DNA of 64,000 nucleotides from CAYSCX01 sp964429575. GTDB lineage: Bacteria; Desulfobacterota; Binatia; Binatales; Binataceae. Below, piece by piece: positions 42,758-50,729 of the stretch. The notes below the pieces were generated by a model that was not told the DNA's origin, did no database searches, and saw nothing but the letters and a program-made list of their open reading frames with translations. Position 1 is the first letter of the stretch. Each line of letters starts with the position of its first letter. The stretch is from the NCBI GenBank assembly GCA_964429575.1, contig CAYSCX010000008.1, positions 1 to 64,000 on the forward strand, read 5' to 3'. Made by a program: the position numbers and the translations under genes.

Positions 42758-43921
42758 TCATCCCACCTCCGCCACCCTCGGCAGCACCTTGGTGTGGAAC
42801 AACTCGATGGTCTTCATCAGCCGATCGTGCGGAATCAGCGAATTGTACATCCACGCGAAAATCCACCTGACCGGCAGCCGCTTCGCCATCGTCTCGAGCT
42901 GGCGCGTCACAGTATCGACGGTTCCCACAAACGCAAGCCCGTTCGTCCACAAGTCCGCGGGCTCGCCGGTCTTCGGATCCTCGAGCCCCTTTGAAAATCC
43001 AAATGGCTCGAACCACTCATGGCCGCAGAAGTAGCCGCCCTCGCGCCACAGATGCATCGCCTCCTCGTCGGTATCCGCGATGATCACGTCGCGCAGCACG
43101 CCCATTCCTTCGCCGAGCGGCTTGCCCGAGACTTCCGCGTACAGTTCGCAAAGCTGGTGCTCGAACTGCGGATAGAGCGGCGGCAGCACCGCAGTGACGC
43201 CCTCCTGAGCGCACCAGCGGATGCTCCGCTCGGATGACGCGAACGGCTGAAAGAGGGGCGGATGCGGCTTCTGGAGCGGCTTTGGCACCACTCCGACTGC
43301 CTTCACGATGCCGTCTTCCACGCCTCCGCCCCACTTGACGGTCGCATCCAGTCCCCACGGCGTAGCGCCGGGTGGAACCTTCCAGTACTTGCCCTGGTAC
43401 GAGAGCAGGTCCTTGGTCCACGCGAGCTTGATTATCCGGAAGCACTCTTCGAATGCTTCGCGGTTCGCCGCATCGATGGCATCGTGCTGATGCGGCAATG
43501 CACCGCTCACGCCATGGGTCTGCTGCGCCATGATGTCCACCCAGCGGCGCTGATAGCCGCGCGCAAAGCCGGCATTGGCGCGCCCGCCGGTCATGTGATC
43601 GAGCATCGCGATGTCTTCGGCGACGCGAATCGGATTTGACGCGGGCAGCACGATTCCGAGCTGACCGACCCGCAGTTGTTTGGTCTGCATGCCGACGAAC
43701 AGGTCGAGCATCACCGGGTTGTTCGACATCTCGAAGCCTTCGATATGGAAATGGTGCTCGGTGAAGCTGATCGAGTCGTAGCCGATGTCATCGGCAAGCC
43801 GCGCCTGCGCGGATAGTTCGCGCAGCATCTGCTGATAGAGCGAGTTGTTGAGACCGACACGGCCCTTTTCGATGTCGGGCTTGGATCCAACCGTTGGCAG
43901 GTAGAAAAGCGAAACTTTCAT
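42758..43921 (-). CDS. LLM-class flavin-dependent oxidoreductase (bacterial-luciferase-like)
   Basis: A 387-residue TIM-barrel flavoprotein. It has KVSLFYLPTVGS at the start, ADDIGYDSISFTEHHFHIEGFEMSNNPVMLDLF, RVGQLGIVLPASNPIRVAEDIAMLDHMTGGRANAGFARGYQ and FVGTVDTVTRQLETMAK, all typical of FMN- or F420-dependent luciferase-like monooxygenases. Substrate unknown. ATG 43921 has AGAGGT five bases upstream, excluding the longer frame to 43996. It is just right of the restriction island. Confidence 0.9.
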   Translation of the reverse strand: MKVSLFYLPTVGSKPDIEKGRVGLNNSLYQQMLRELSAQARLADDIGYDSISFTEHHFHIEGFEMSNNPVMLDLFVGMQTKQLRVGQLGIVLPASNPIRVAEDIAMLDHMTGGRANAGFARGYQRRWVDIMAQQTHGVSGALPHQHDAIDAANREAFEECFRIIKLAWTKDLLSYQGKYWKVPPGATPWGLDATVKWGGGVEDGIVKAVGVVPKPLQKPHPPLFQPFASSERSIRWCAQEGVTAVLPPLYPQFEHQLCELYAEVSGKPLGEGMGVLRDVIIADTDEEAMHLWREGGYFCGHEWFEPFGFSKGLEDPKTGEPADLWTNGLAFVGTVDTVTRQLETMAKRLPVRWIFAWMYNSLIPHDRLMKTIELFHTKVLPRVAEVG

Positions 43922-44153
43922 CGTTACCTCTTGCTGCCCGCGATGTGAACCTTGTACGCGCGCCCCGACTTTAGGACGCCATTGGATAGGCCACAAGCGC
44001 CACGCACGATTCGCGCACTTTCCACGCCTCCGGCCGCGATTCCGTCGTCGTCGATGTCGCCGCGAGCCCGGCCGTACTGATTGATTTCATCCGCGCAAAG
44101 TTGCGATTGTAAGCGGTGCCCGTGCGGCATCCGCCCATGCAAGGAGAACCACC

Positions 44154-45044
44154 ATGTCACAGCAGCAACTCGACACGATCATCCAGATGCTCAGGGCGCG
44201 ACCCATTGCGCAGGCGCCGACCATCGAGCAGACCCGCGCAGGATTCGAGCAGATGGCGGGTCTTTTCCCGGTTGACGCCGAGGTGAAGCGCGAGCCCATT
44301 CAAGCTGGTGGCGTACCTTCCGAATGGGTCTCCGCCCCCGATGCCGACGCGGGCCGCGCGGTGCTTTACCTGCACGGCGGCGGCTATGTGATCGGATCGA
44401 TCAATACTCATCGCGCGCTCGCGGCACGCCTGTCGCGAGCGGCCAAGGCGCGCGTACTGGTCATCGACTATCGGCTCGCGCCGGAGCATCCGCATCCCGC
44501 CGCCGTCGATGATGCTGTGGCGGCGTACCGCTGGATGCTTTCGACCGGGCTCAAGCCGACGCGCATCGCGGTCGCCGGTGACTCGGCGGGCGGCGGGTTA
44601 ACGGTCGCGACGCTGGTCGCAATCCGCGACGCGAAGCTGGCGACTCCGGGAGCCGGCGCGTGCCTGTCGCCGTGGGTGGACCTCGAAGGCATCGGGGAGT
44701 CGATGACCACCAAGGCGGCGGTCGATCCGATGGTGCAGAAGGAGGGGCTGATCGGGATGGCGAAGGCCTACCTGGGCGGGAAGGATCCGCGCACGCCGCT
44801 CGCCGCGCCGCTTTACGCGGACTTGAGCGGACTGCCGCCGCTGCTAATCCAAGTCGGCACGGCGGAGACGCTGCTCGATGATTCAACGCGCATAGCGGAG
44901 CGCGCGCGCAAAGCAGGCGTAAAGGTGACGCTTGAGCCGTGGGAGAATATGATTCACGTCTTCCAGCTCTTCGCGCCGATGCTCGATGAGGGTCAGCAGG
45001 CGATCGAAAAGATTGGCGCGTTCGTTCGCGAGCACGCGGCGTAG
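44154..45044 (+). CDS. Alpha/beta hydrolase, hormone-sensitive-lipase family esterase
   Basis: A 296-residue esterase. The oxyanion motif HGGGYVIGS, DYRLAPEHPHPAAVDDA and the nucleophile elbow GDSAGGGL (catalytic Ser) are followed by Asp and His segments (AAVDPMVQKEG and MIHVFQLFAPM). It hydrolyses short acyl esters; the physiological ester is unknown. AAGGAGA precedes the ATG. It is divergent from the flavin monooxygenase gene, so an oxidation-hydrolysis pathway is possible. Confidence 0.9.
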   Translation: MSQQQLDTIIQMLRARPIAQAPTIEQTRAGFEQMAGLFPVDAEVKREPIQAGGVPSEWVSAPDADAGRAVLYLHGGGYVIGSINTHRALAARLSRAAKARVLVIDYRLAPEHPHPAAVDDAVAAYRWMLSTGLKPTRIAVAGDSAGGGLTVATLVAIRDAKLATPGAGACLSPWVDLEGIGESMTTKAAVDPMVQKEGLIGMAKAYLGGKDPRTPLAAPLYADLSGLPPLLIQVGTAETLLDDSTRIAERARKAGVKVTLEPWENMIHVFQLFAPMLDEGQQAIEKIGAFVREHAA

Positions 45045-45133
45045 CGCACGCTCAGAAGTTTCGGGGCCGGTCGCGCGTTGCGGCGGGCCGTTTCATTTTC
45101 GCGGTGAGTTGCGGGCGACCAGAGATTGGCTGG

Positions 45134-45409
45134 CTAGGGCTTGAGGCGCGGATCGTCAGTCGCGATGCATTGCGCGTGATCGAGCGCCGCCTTGCTTGGT
45201 TCGTTCTTCTGCGTGACGCCCGCGCGGTGCAGAAACTTGGCGCCCTCACATTCGTAAGCGTGGTCATGCGCGCTGAACACGCGCCACTTCGAAAGCGGCG
45301 CGCTCACGTCGTAGCTGGTCCCGACGGCGGGCGGAATCATCAGGTACCATCCGGCCATCAGCACCATGCAGATGTGAACCAGGCAGGTCTTGATGTGCGA
45401 GCTGCGCAA
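45134..45409 (-). CDS. Small exported protein of unknown function
   Basis: A 91-residue frame with an N-terminal hydrophobic segment (VHICMVLMAGWYLMIPPAVG) and a conserved-looking tail: WRVFSAHDHAYECEGAKFLHRA, ALDHAQCIATDDPRLKP. The C..C spacing and the CIATDDPRLK ending recur in small secreted proteins of unknown role. The TTG at 45409 has no Shine-Dalgarno; an ATG at 45367 is an alternative. It follows fabH by 17 bp on the same strand. Confidence 0.6.
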   Translation of the reverse strand: MRSSHIKTCLVHICMVLMAGWYLMIPPAVGTSYDVSAPLSKWRVFSAHDHAYECEGAKFLHRAGVTQKNEPSKAALDHAQCIATDDPRLKP

Positions 45410-45426
45410 GATTGATGCGGCCTGCG

Positions 45427-46401
45427 TCAGAATCTCACGACCGCTGATCCCCAGGACAAGCCGGCGCCAAGCGCGGCTAACAACAGCATGTCGTCCGGCT
45501 TGATACGTCCCTCGCTGACCGCCTCATCGAGCGCGATCGGAATCGATGCAGCCGAGGTGTTCCCGTACTTGTCGATATTCAAGTAGAACTTTTCGAACGG
45601 CATGCCGCAACGCTGGGCGACGCCCTCCAGAATCCGGAGGTTGGCCTGATGCGCAACGACGCAATCGATGTCCGCGGGCTTGAGTCCATTCGCCGCGAGC
45701 GCAACCTGCGATGCATGCGCGATGTTCCTCACCGCATGGGTGAATATCGCTCTGCCGTTCATCTTCACGAAATGACGCCGATTGGCGACCGTCTCGGCCG
45801 AGGCCGGCTCAGCGCTGCCGCCGGCGGGAATCGAGAGCAGGCACGCTTGCGAGCCGTCGGCAAACAAATGAGTTGAGAGAATTCCGCGCTCGTCGGTGGA
45901 GCGCTCGAGTACGACCGCGCCCGCGCCATCGCCAAACAGCACGCAGGTATCGCGGTCGGTCCAGTCGAGAACGCGCGAGAGAATCTCGACACCGATGACC
46001 AACACGCGCTGGTATGCGCCGGCCTTGATGAATGAATCGGCGATCGACAGGCCGTAAATGAATCCGGCGCACGCCGCCGCGATGTCGAATGCCGGGCACG
46101 ATGCGCCGAGTTTGTGTTGGACGAAGACGGACGCCGCGGGGAGCGGCATGTCGGGACTGATGGTCGCGCAGATGATGCAGTCGAGCTGGGCAGGTTCGAT
46201 AGAGGCGGCAGCACAGGCGCGGCGTCCGGCCTCTGCCGCAAGATCGCTGGTCACGCGGCCCGGCTCCAGGACCCGCCGTTCGCGGATCCCGGTGCGTTCT
46301 CGAATCCAGGTGTCGCTGGTCTCAACCAGCTTCGACAGGTCGTCGTTGGTTACAATCTGGCCGGGCACGGCCCGGCCGGTGCCGGCGATGCGGGTTCTCA
46401 C
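45427..46401 (-). CDS. fabH: Beta-ketoacyl-ACP synthase III
   Basis: A 324-residue thiolase-fold enzyme that condenses acyl-CoA with malonyl-ACP to start fatty-acid synthesis. It starts RTRIAGTGRAVPGQIVTNDDL and has GIRERR, then AAACAGFIYG with Cys111, VVAHQANLRI with His251 and KYGNTSAASIP with Asn281. The GTG start overlaps the upstream RRM gene's stop (GTGA), so translation is coupled. Tryptophan 32 and Arg36 of the CoA entrance are retained. The frame reaching 46524 is not used. Confidence 0.93.
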   Translation of the reverse strand: MRTRIAGTGRAVPGQIVTNDDLSKLVETSDTWIRERTGIRERRVLEPGRVTSDLAAEAGRRACAAASIEPAQLDCIICATISPDMPLPAASVFVQHKLGASCPAFDIAAACAGFIYGLSIADSFIKAGAYQRVLVIGVEILSRVLDWTDRDTCVLFGDGAGAVVLERSTDERGILSTHLFADGSQACLLSIPAGGSAEPASAETVANRRHFVKMNGRAIFTHAVRNIAHASQVALAANGLKPADIDCVVAHQANLRILEGVAQRCGMPFEKFYLNIDKYGNTSAASIPIALDEAVSEGRIKPDDMLLLAALGAGLSWGSAVVRF

Positions 46402-46661
46402 TTGAGCGGCGCTGGGATCCGTCCATCCATTGGGGCGATACGAATCTTGCGGCCCTTGATATCGGCGTGATTCAGCCACTTGATCGCGTACGCGGCGTCG
46501 TCGTGTCGAGCCATGTCCACGCATCCGAATCCGCGCGACCGGCCAGACGGCTTGTCAGTGACCAACAATACGCCGCGCACTTCGCCAGCCTTGGCGAAAT
46601 GCTTTTTCAGGTCATCACCGGTGACGGTGATTGCAAGGTTGTCGAAATACACTCTAGGCAA
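46398..46661 (-). CDS. RRM-domain RNA-binding protein
   Basis: An 87-residue single RRM: RNP-2 VYFDNLAITV at the N-terminus and RNP-1 RSRGFGCVDM. Such small RNP proteins occur in cyanobacteria and many proteobacteria and often respond to cold. The start is a TTG preceded by AGGAGG with ideal spacing; no ATG is in frame. It overlaps fabH by 4 nt. A TATAAT box at 46750-46755 would give a leader of about 80 nt. Confidence 0.85.
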   Translation of the reverse strand: MPRVYFDNLAITVTGDDLKKHFAKAGEVRGVLLVTDKPSGRSRGFGCVDMARHDDAAYAIKWLNHADIKGRKIRIAPMDGRIPAPLK

Positions 46662-46749
46662 TGAATGACCTCCTGCTCCGTTTGTGCTCGCCGCGGGCGG
46701 ATTGTCGGTGGCCGCGCTCGCAAGATGAAGGGAAAGTCCGGACAGCCGT

Positions 46750-46755
46750 ATTATA
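46750..46755 (-). promoter_or_regulatory. Consensus -10 box (TATAAT) for the RRM-fabH operon
   Basis: On the minus strand TATAAT occurs with an unclear -35 (TCGCGC-like at 17 bp). Transcription would begin about 80 nt before the RRM TTG start, leaving a leader long enough for regulation. The rest of the gap 46662-46846 shows no gene. Confidence 0.35.
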
Positions 46756-46846
46756 TGCCTTATCGCCGGTGCGCGCGACCCGTGGTGGCGACCGAAACGA
46801 GACGAGGTCGAGGTGAGTGTGAAACCGCCGAAATTGACTGAGAGAG

Positions 46847-46923
46847 TGGCGCGCCCTGAGGGATTTGAACCCCCGACCCGCAGATCCGTAGTCTGCTGCT
46901 CTAATCCGCTGAGCTAAGGGCGC
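46847..46923 (-). tRNA. tRNA-Arg(ACG)
   Basis: A complete cloverleaf on the minus strand. The acceptor arms GCGCCCT/AGGGCGC match, the anticodon loop reads CTACGGA with anticodon ACG between stems GCAGA/TCTGC, and the T arm has GGGGGTTCAAATCCC(T). The discriminator is G and CCA is encoded (46849-46847). ACG, read as ICG after deamination, decodes CGU/CGC/CGA. It is flanked by the RRM gene leader and by repeat element copy 3. Confidence 0.95.
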
Positions 46924-46997
46924 ACCGGGAAACTACAAAATTTTCACATCGCGACCCGTGTCGCAAGACGCCGCGGCGCGCGCTCGAGCGACGGCGC

Positions 46998-47275
46998 TTA
47001 GCAGGCGGTTGAAAAAGTCATTTTCAACCGCCTGCTGCCTCTCTCGCGTCCCTCCCAGAGGAGAGCTTTGCGTAAGCGACAACCTAACCCCTGACCCCTT
47101 CCCTAAAGGGAAGGGGAACCCGGCGCGGGGAGAGAGGGCGCGCGTGTGGCCCAACCCGCTGGACCCTTCCCCGTTCGACTTCGCTCAGGGCAGGCCTAAA
47201 GGGAAGGGGAACCAGAAAGGGAGCGCACCGCCGGGACCGCGCCGATGGGTTCCGCGTTGCTCATCACCCTGTTAG
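46998..47275 (+). repeat. Inverted-repeat element, copy 3 (278 bp, expanded)
   Basis: The left end TTAGCAGGCGGTTGA and right end TCATCACCCTGTTAG are diverged termini of the family. Hairpin A (47000-47036) has a perfect 16-bp stem AGCAGGCGGTTGAAAA with loop AGTCA. The middle is replaced or expanded by other palindromic repeats (47095-47116 and 47164-47213, the latter with a TTCGACTTCGCTCAGG-type unit). The right end overlaps the phoR stop codon (TAA, 47272-47274). Confidence 0.75.
47095..47116. repeat. Nested palindrome CCCCTTCCCT-AA-AGGGAAGGGG
   Basis: Perfect 10-bp arms around AA inside repeat copy 3. A related CCCTTCCCC ... GGGAAGGGG pair recurs at 47164-47213, so this small repeat is present twice within 120 bp. 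It is probably an unrelated intergenic repeat that inserted into the element. Confidence 0.6.
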
Positions 47276-48693
47276 GACGCGCGCGCGGTCGCGCCGGACT
47301 CGGCGGCGGGAATCCAGACCGTGACCGTGGTGCCTTCGCGCAGTCGGCTTTCGATCTGAAGAGCGCCATGGTGCAGCTGTACGATGTGCTTGACGATGGC
47401 AAGGCCGAGGCCGGTGCCGCCGAGCTCACGCGAACGGGCGCGGTCGACGCGATAGAAGCGTTCGGTCAGGCGCGGGATATCCGACGCCGGGATACCCTCG
47501 CCAGTATCGGCTACCGCGACCGCGACGCCCATTCGCCCCCCGGCAACGTTTTGCCGCGCGTGCGCTGAGAGTGTGACGCGGCCCTCGCGGGGCGTGTATT
47601 TGATCGCATTGTCGAGCAGGTTGAGCATCACTTGCTGCATTCGGTCACGGTCGCCGAACAGCTTCGGAAGCGAATCACCGCAATCGATCACGATCGCGAT
47701 CCCACCGCGTTGCGCCTGCTCGCGCATCAGCTCGGCGGCCTCATCCAGCACTGTGCGCGGATCGAGGGGTTCAAGCCGAAGCGGCGTAAGGCCGCGCTCG
47801 AGGTCGGAGAGCGTTATGAGGTCATCGATCAGGCGGCCGAGCCGGCGCGATTGGCGTTCGATGATTCCAAGGAAGCGGTGGCGCGTTGCGGGATCATCAA
47901 CGCCCTGCACCAACGTCTCGGCATAGCCGCAAAGCGCACTGAGCGGGGTGCGAAGCTCGTGGGTAAGGTTCTGGATGAAGTCCGCGCGCACCGTCTCATA
48001 GACCTTGAGCCGGGTGATGTCGTGGAACACCAGCACCCACGCGGTCACCTCGCCGCGCGCGCTCAACACCGGCGCGGCGTTGACGTCGAGATCGTAATGG
48101 TCGGGATTCTGAATCACGATTTGCGCGCGAATCACGGCGCCATCGCGTGAGGCCATCGAACGCGCCACGAACTCCTGCAGCCGCGGGTCGCGGCAGAATT
48201 CGACGAAGTCGCGTCCTCGCACGGCTGCATCGTCGGCGAGTCCAAACATCTTGCGGGCCGCGCCGTTCACCAGCACCACGGCGCCATCGCGGCGTGTCAC
48301 GACCACCGCCTCGGTCATGCTGCGCAGAATCGCCTCGAATTCATCGCGCTGTTCAGCGAGGGTATCGATCTCGCCGGCGACCGAGTCAGCCGCGTCCAGC
48401 AATTTGCGCTCTGCACGGCCGAGCGCGTCATCATCTTCGCGCACCAGGTGTGGAGGCGGATTGCGCTGCTCAAGCGCGCTCGCGACCGCTTCGAGCCGCT
48501 CCGCGTGCGCGCGGAGTTCGCGCGCGGCGGCCGCGAGCCAGATGGCCGACGCGGCGGCACCCAGCGCGAGGGCGGTCACGACCCAAATGAACGAAACCAG
48601 GTGGAAAGACGCGAGCACGACCAGCAGCACGGCGGCCGGCAGAAGACCGGCCGCAACCGCCGCGGCCATGCGAACGATCGGCGATTCAGTCAA
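47272..48693 (-). CDS. phoR: Phosphate-regulon-type sensor histidine kinase
   Basis: A 473-residue membrane kinase. Two N-terminal spans (AAAVAAGLLPAAVLLVVLAS and VVTALALGAAASAIWLAA), a PAS domain (about 120-230), HisKA with His245 in NLTHELRTPLSALCGY, and an ATPase domain with VMLNLLDNAIKYTP, AVADTGEGIP and GGTGLGLAIVKH. The gene order phoU-phoB-phoR with overlaps supports PhoR. The TTG start overlaps phoB by 8 nt; ATG 48669 is the alternative. The stop is inside repeat copy 3. Confidence 0.9.
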   Translation of the reverse strand: MTESPIVRMAAAVAAGLLPAAVLLVVLASFHLVSFIWVVTALALGAAASAIWLAAAARELRAHAERLEAVASALEQRNPPPHLVREDDDALGRAERKLLDAADSVAGEIDTLAEQRDEFEAILRSMTEAVVVTRRDGAVVLVNGAARKMFGLADDAAVRGRDFVEFCRDPRLQEFVARSMASRDGAVIRAQIVIQNPDHYDLDVNAAPVLSARGEVTAWVLVFHDITRLKVYETVRADFIQNLTHELRTPLSALCGYAETLVQGVDDPATRHRFLGIIERQSRRLGRLIDDLITLSDLERGLTPLRLEPLDPRTVLDEAAELMREQAQRGGIAIVIDCGDSLPKLFGDRDRMQQVMLNLLDNAIKYTPREGRVTLSAHARQNVAGGRMGVAVAVADTGEGIPASDIPRLTERFYRVDRARSRELGGTGLGLAIVKHIVQLHHGALQIESRLREGTTVTVWIPAAESGATARAS

Positions 48694-49426
48694 GCGCGTC
48701 GGGGTTGAACCTGTAACCCACGCTACGAACCGTAAGAATCATCTCGGGATTCGCGTCATCACGTTCAATGTGCTGACGCAGCCGTCGCACGTGCACGTCG
48801 ACGGTGCGCGGCTCCACGAAGGTGTCGCGTCCCCATACCATGTCGAGCAGCTGCTCGCGCGCGTAGACGCGCATCGGATGGCGCACGAAGAAACGCAGCA
48901 GCTCGAATTCACGCAGCGCGAGGGGGGTTGGCTTGCCATCAACCCACACCTGGTAGGTGCCGAAGTCGATCCTGAGGCGGCCGCGGTCGAAGACGCCACC
49001 GGGGTCAGAATCGGTCTGCGGATGCGCGCGGCGCAACAGCGCCTTCACGCGCGCGACCAGCTCGCGCGGGCTGAACGGCTTCACGACGTAATCATCCGCG
49101 CCCATCTCAAGGCCGAGCACTTTGTCCACCTCAGTACCCTTGGCAGTGACGACCAGCACCGGCAGGCGGGAAATCTCGGGATTGGCGCGGATCTGCCGGC
49201 AGACCTCGAGCCCGGGCATCCCGGGCAGCATCAGATCGAGGACCACGAGATCGGGCTGACGGCGGCGGATGCGTTCCATCGCTTGTGCGCCATCAACCGC
49301 CTCGTCGACGTTGTAACCCTCGCGCTCGAGGTTGAATTTGATTAGCTCGCGAATGTCGGACTCGTCCTCGACGACGAGCACCGCCTGCTGATGGGCGCGC
49401 TGAACTTGCTCAGATGCGTGGTTCAT
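48686..49426 (-). CDS. phoB: PhoB-like OmpR-family response regulator
   Basis: A 246-residue regulator: receiver with acidic VVEDESD, phospho-acceptor Asp64 in VVLDLMLPG and KPFSPRELVARV, then a winged-helix DNA-binding domain (LALREFELLRFFVRHPMRVYAREQLLDMVWG and RTVDVHVRRLRQHIE). It would bind Pho boxes under phosphate limitation. It is encoded between phoU (17-nt overlap) and phoR (8-nt overlap). Confidence 0.93.
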   Translation of the reverse strand: MNHASEQVQRAHQQAVLVVEDESDIRELIKFNLEREGYNVDEAVDGAQAMERIRRRQPDLVVLDLMLPGMPGLEVCRQIRANPEISRLPVLVVTAKGTEVDKVLGLEMGADDYVVKPFSPRELVARVKALLRRAHPQTDSDPGGVFDRGRLRIDFGTYQVWVDGKPTPLALREFELLRFFVRHPMRVYAREQLLDMVWGRDTFVEPRTVDVHVRRLRQHIERDDANPEMILTVRSVGYRFNPDALD

Positions 49427-50111
49427 GCTTCTTGCTGTCCATGTGGCGGATCATCTTGCCCTTGACCATGAACGTCACCATCTCGGCGATGTTGGTGGCG
49501 TGGTCGGCAATTCGTTCAAGATACTTGGAGACGAATAGCACACAGGTGGCGCAGCCGATGGTGTGGGGATCTTCGGCCATGTAGCTCAGAAGTTCGCGAT
49601 ATATCTGGTAGTTGAGCTGATCGACCTCATCGTCGCGCGCGATCACCTGATCCGCCAACTCGGTGTCCTGGCGCATGAACGCGTCGATGGAGTCTTTGAC
49701 CATCGTTTGAGCGATGCCCGCCATGCGCGGGATGTCGATGTACGGCTTTAGCTGGGGGAGTTCGTTAAGCTCCAGCACGCGCTCGCAGATGTTGACCGCG
49801 TTGTCGCCGATGCGTTCGAGGTCGGTGGTGATTTTGAGTCCAGTGGTCGTGAAGCGAAGGTCGCCGGCGGTGGGTTGATGCAGCGCGAGGAGCCGGATGC
49901 AGCGCTCGTCGTTTTCCACGTCCAGGTGATTGACTTCCTCGTCGCGTGCAATGATCTCGCGGGCAAGATCGCTGTCGCGGTTGACGAGCGCGTCGATCGC
50001 GTCGGCGATTTGGCGCTCGACGAGCCCGCCCATCTTAAGCAGACCCGCGCGCAGCCCGCGCAGCTCTTCTTCGTACGCGCGATCGGTGTGCAGTGGTTGC
50101 GACGTGACCAT
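49410..50111 (-). CDS. phoU: PhoU phosphate-signalling protein
   Basis: A 233-residue protein of two three-helix bundles, each with the metal-binding signatures of the family (DRDSDLAREIIARDEEVNHLDVENDERCIRLLALHQP and RQDTELADQVIARDDEVDQLNYQIYRELLSY). It links Pst transport to PhoR and keeps the regulon off in high phosphate. ATG 50111 has GGGAGGG eight bases upstream, which excludes starts at 50138 and 50222. No pst transporter genes are in the window. Confidence 0.93.
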   Translation of the reverse strand: MVTSQPLHTDRAYEEELRGLRAGLLKMGGLVERQIADAIDALVNRDSDLAREIIARDEEVNHLDVENDERCIRLLALHQPTAGDLRFTTTGLKITTDLERIGDNAVNICERVLELNELPQLKPYIDIPRMAGIAQTMVKDSIDAFMRQDTELADQVIARDDEVDQLNYQIYRELLSYMAEDPHTIGCATCVLFVSKYLERIADHATNIAEMVTFMVKGKMIRHMDSKKHEPRI

Positions 50112-50278
50112 CGGCGTCCCTCCCGGCGGCTCAGCCATCGTGCGCGCCCGCCAGGCGGGCGTCGCGGTCGCTGAGCGGCATCCTGGAACGCGCCGCGCCT
50201 GCGCGGAGTTCCGGGCGGGCATTGGCGCGCACGAGGGCGGGGATACCGGTGTCGGTGTGCTGCTGCACCGTGTAAGTC

Positions 50279-50306
50279 ACTATAACTGATCCGCGCAGCG
50301 GGTTAA
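50279..50306 (-). promoter_or_regulatory. Possible promoter of phoU-phoB-phoR
   Basis: On the minus strand TTAACC (50301-50306), a 16-bp spacer and TATAGT (50279-50284) would start transcription about 160 nt before phoU. No clear Pho-box repeat was found. The rest of the gap 50112-50729, outside repeat copy 4, shows no gene. Confidence 0.3.
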
Positions 50307-50420
50307 ATTCCGTCGAGCACACCAGAGCGCTGAGACCATCGCGCATCAGACCTCCGGCGCCGCACCGTCCGACGCATTGACCAGCGACTCGAACCTGCTG
50401 AGTGGACCTCGCCGCAGGGG

Positions 50421-50608
50421 CTAGCAGGATGTTGAAAAAGGCATTTTCAACATCCTGCTCCCTCTCTCGCATCTCCCCCGCAGGGGGAGAAGATAAGGAA
50501 GGTTGCCCGATCCTTCGCCCATACCTCAGGACAAGGTTTTTACGCAGGGTGTTGGCAATAAGGCCGATGCCAATTTGGTATTCAAGGCTTTTCTCAACAC
50601 CCTGCTAG
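50421..50608 (+). repeat. Inverted-repeat element, copy 4 (188 bp)
   Basis: It begins CTAGCAGGATGTTGA and ends TCAACACCCTGCTAG. Hairpin A (50423-50459) has a perfect 16-bp stem AGCAGGATGTTGAAAA with loop AGGCA. Hairpin B is TCTCCCCC/GGGGGAGA. Hairpin C has GCAGGGTGTTG (50544-50554) pairing with CAACACCCTGC (50595-50605). It lies between phoU and serS, about 120 bp from the serS stop, so unlike the other copies it does not touch a stop codon. Confidence 0.88.
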
Positions 50609-50729
50609 ACGCCCACCCCTGCGACGGCGCTGCCATCTGACGCAATCGTAGTGTGCGACTGTTACGCCGCGATTAATGGCCGGGAAATTCGATGTGAAGC
50701 GTCACGCCGCCGTGCACCAGAATCGCGGC

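Noticed and set aside
42351..43034. Long plus-strand frame over the 3' end of the flavin monooxygenase gene and the methyltransferase start
   Set aside because: Composition is Arg/Ser-rich antisense shadow; both minus-strand genes have clear family matches and Shine-Dalgarnos.
46724..46743. GAAGGGAAAGTCCGGAC resembling the RNase P RNA GGAAAGTCCGG core
   Set aside because: The flanking 100 bases do not continue any rnpB helix, and the space before the tRNA gene is too small for the whole RNA.
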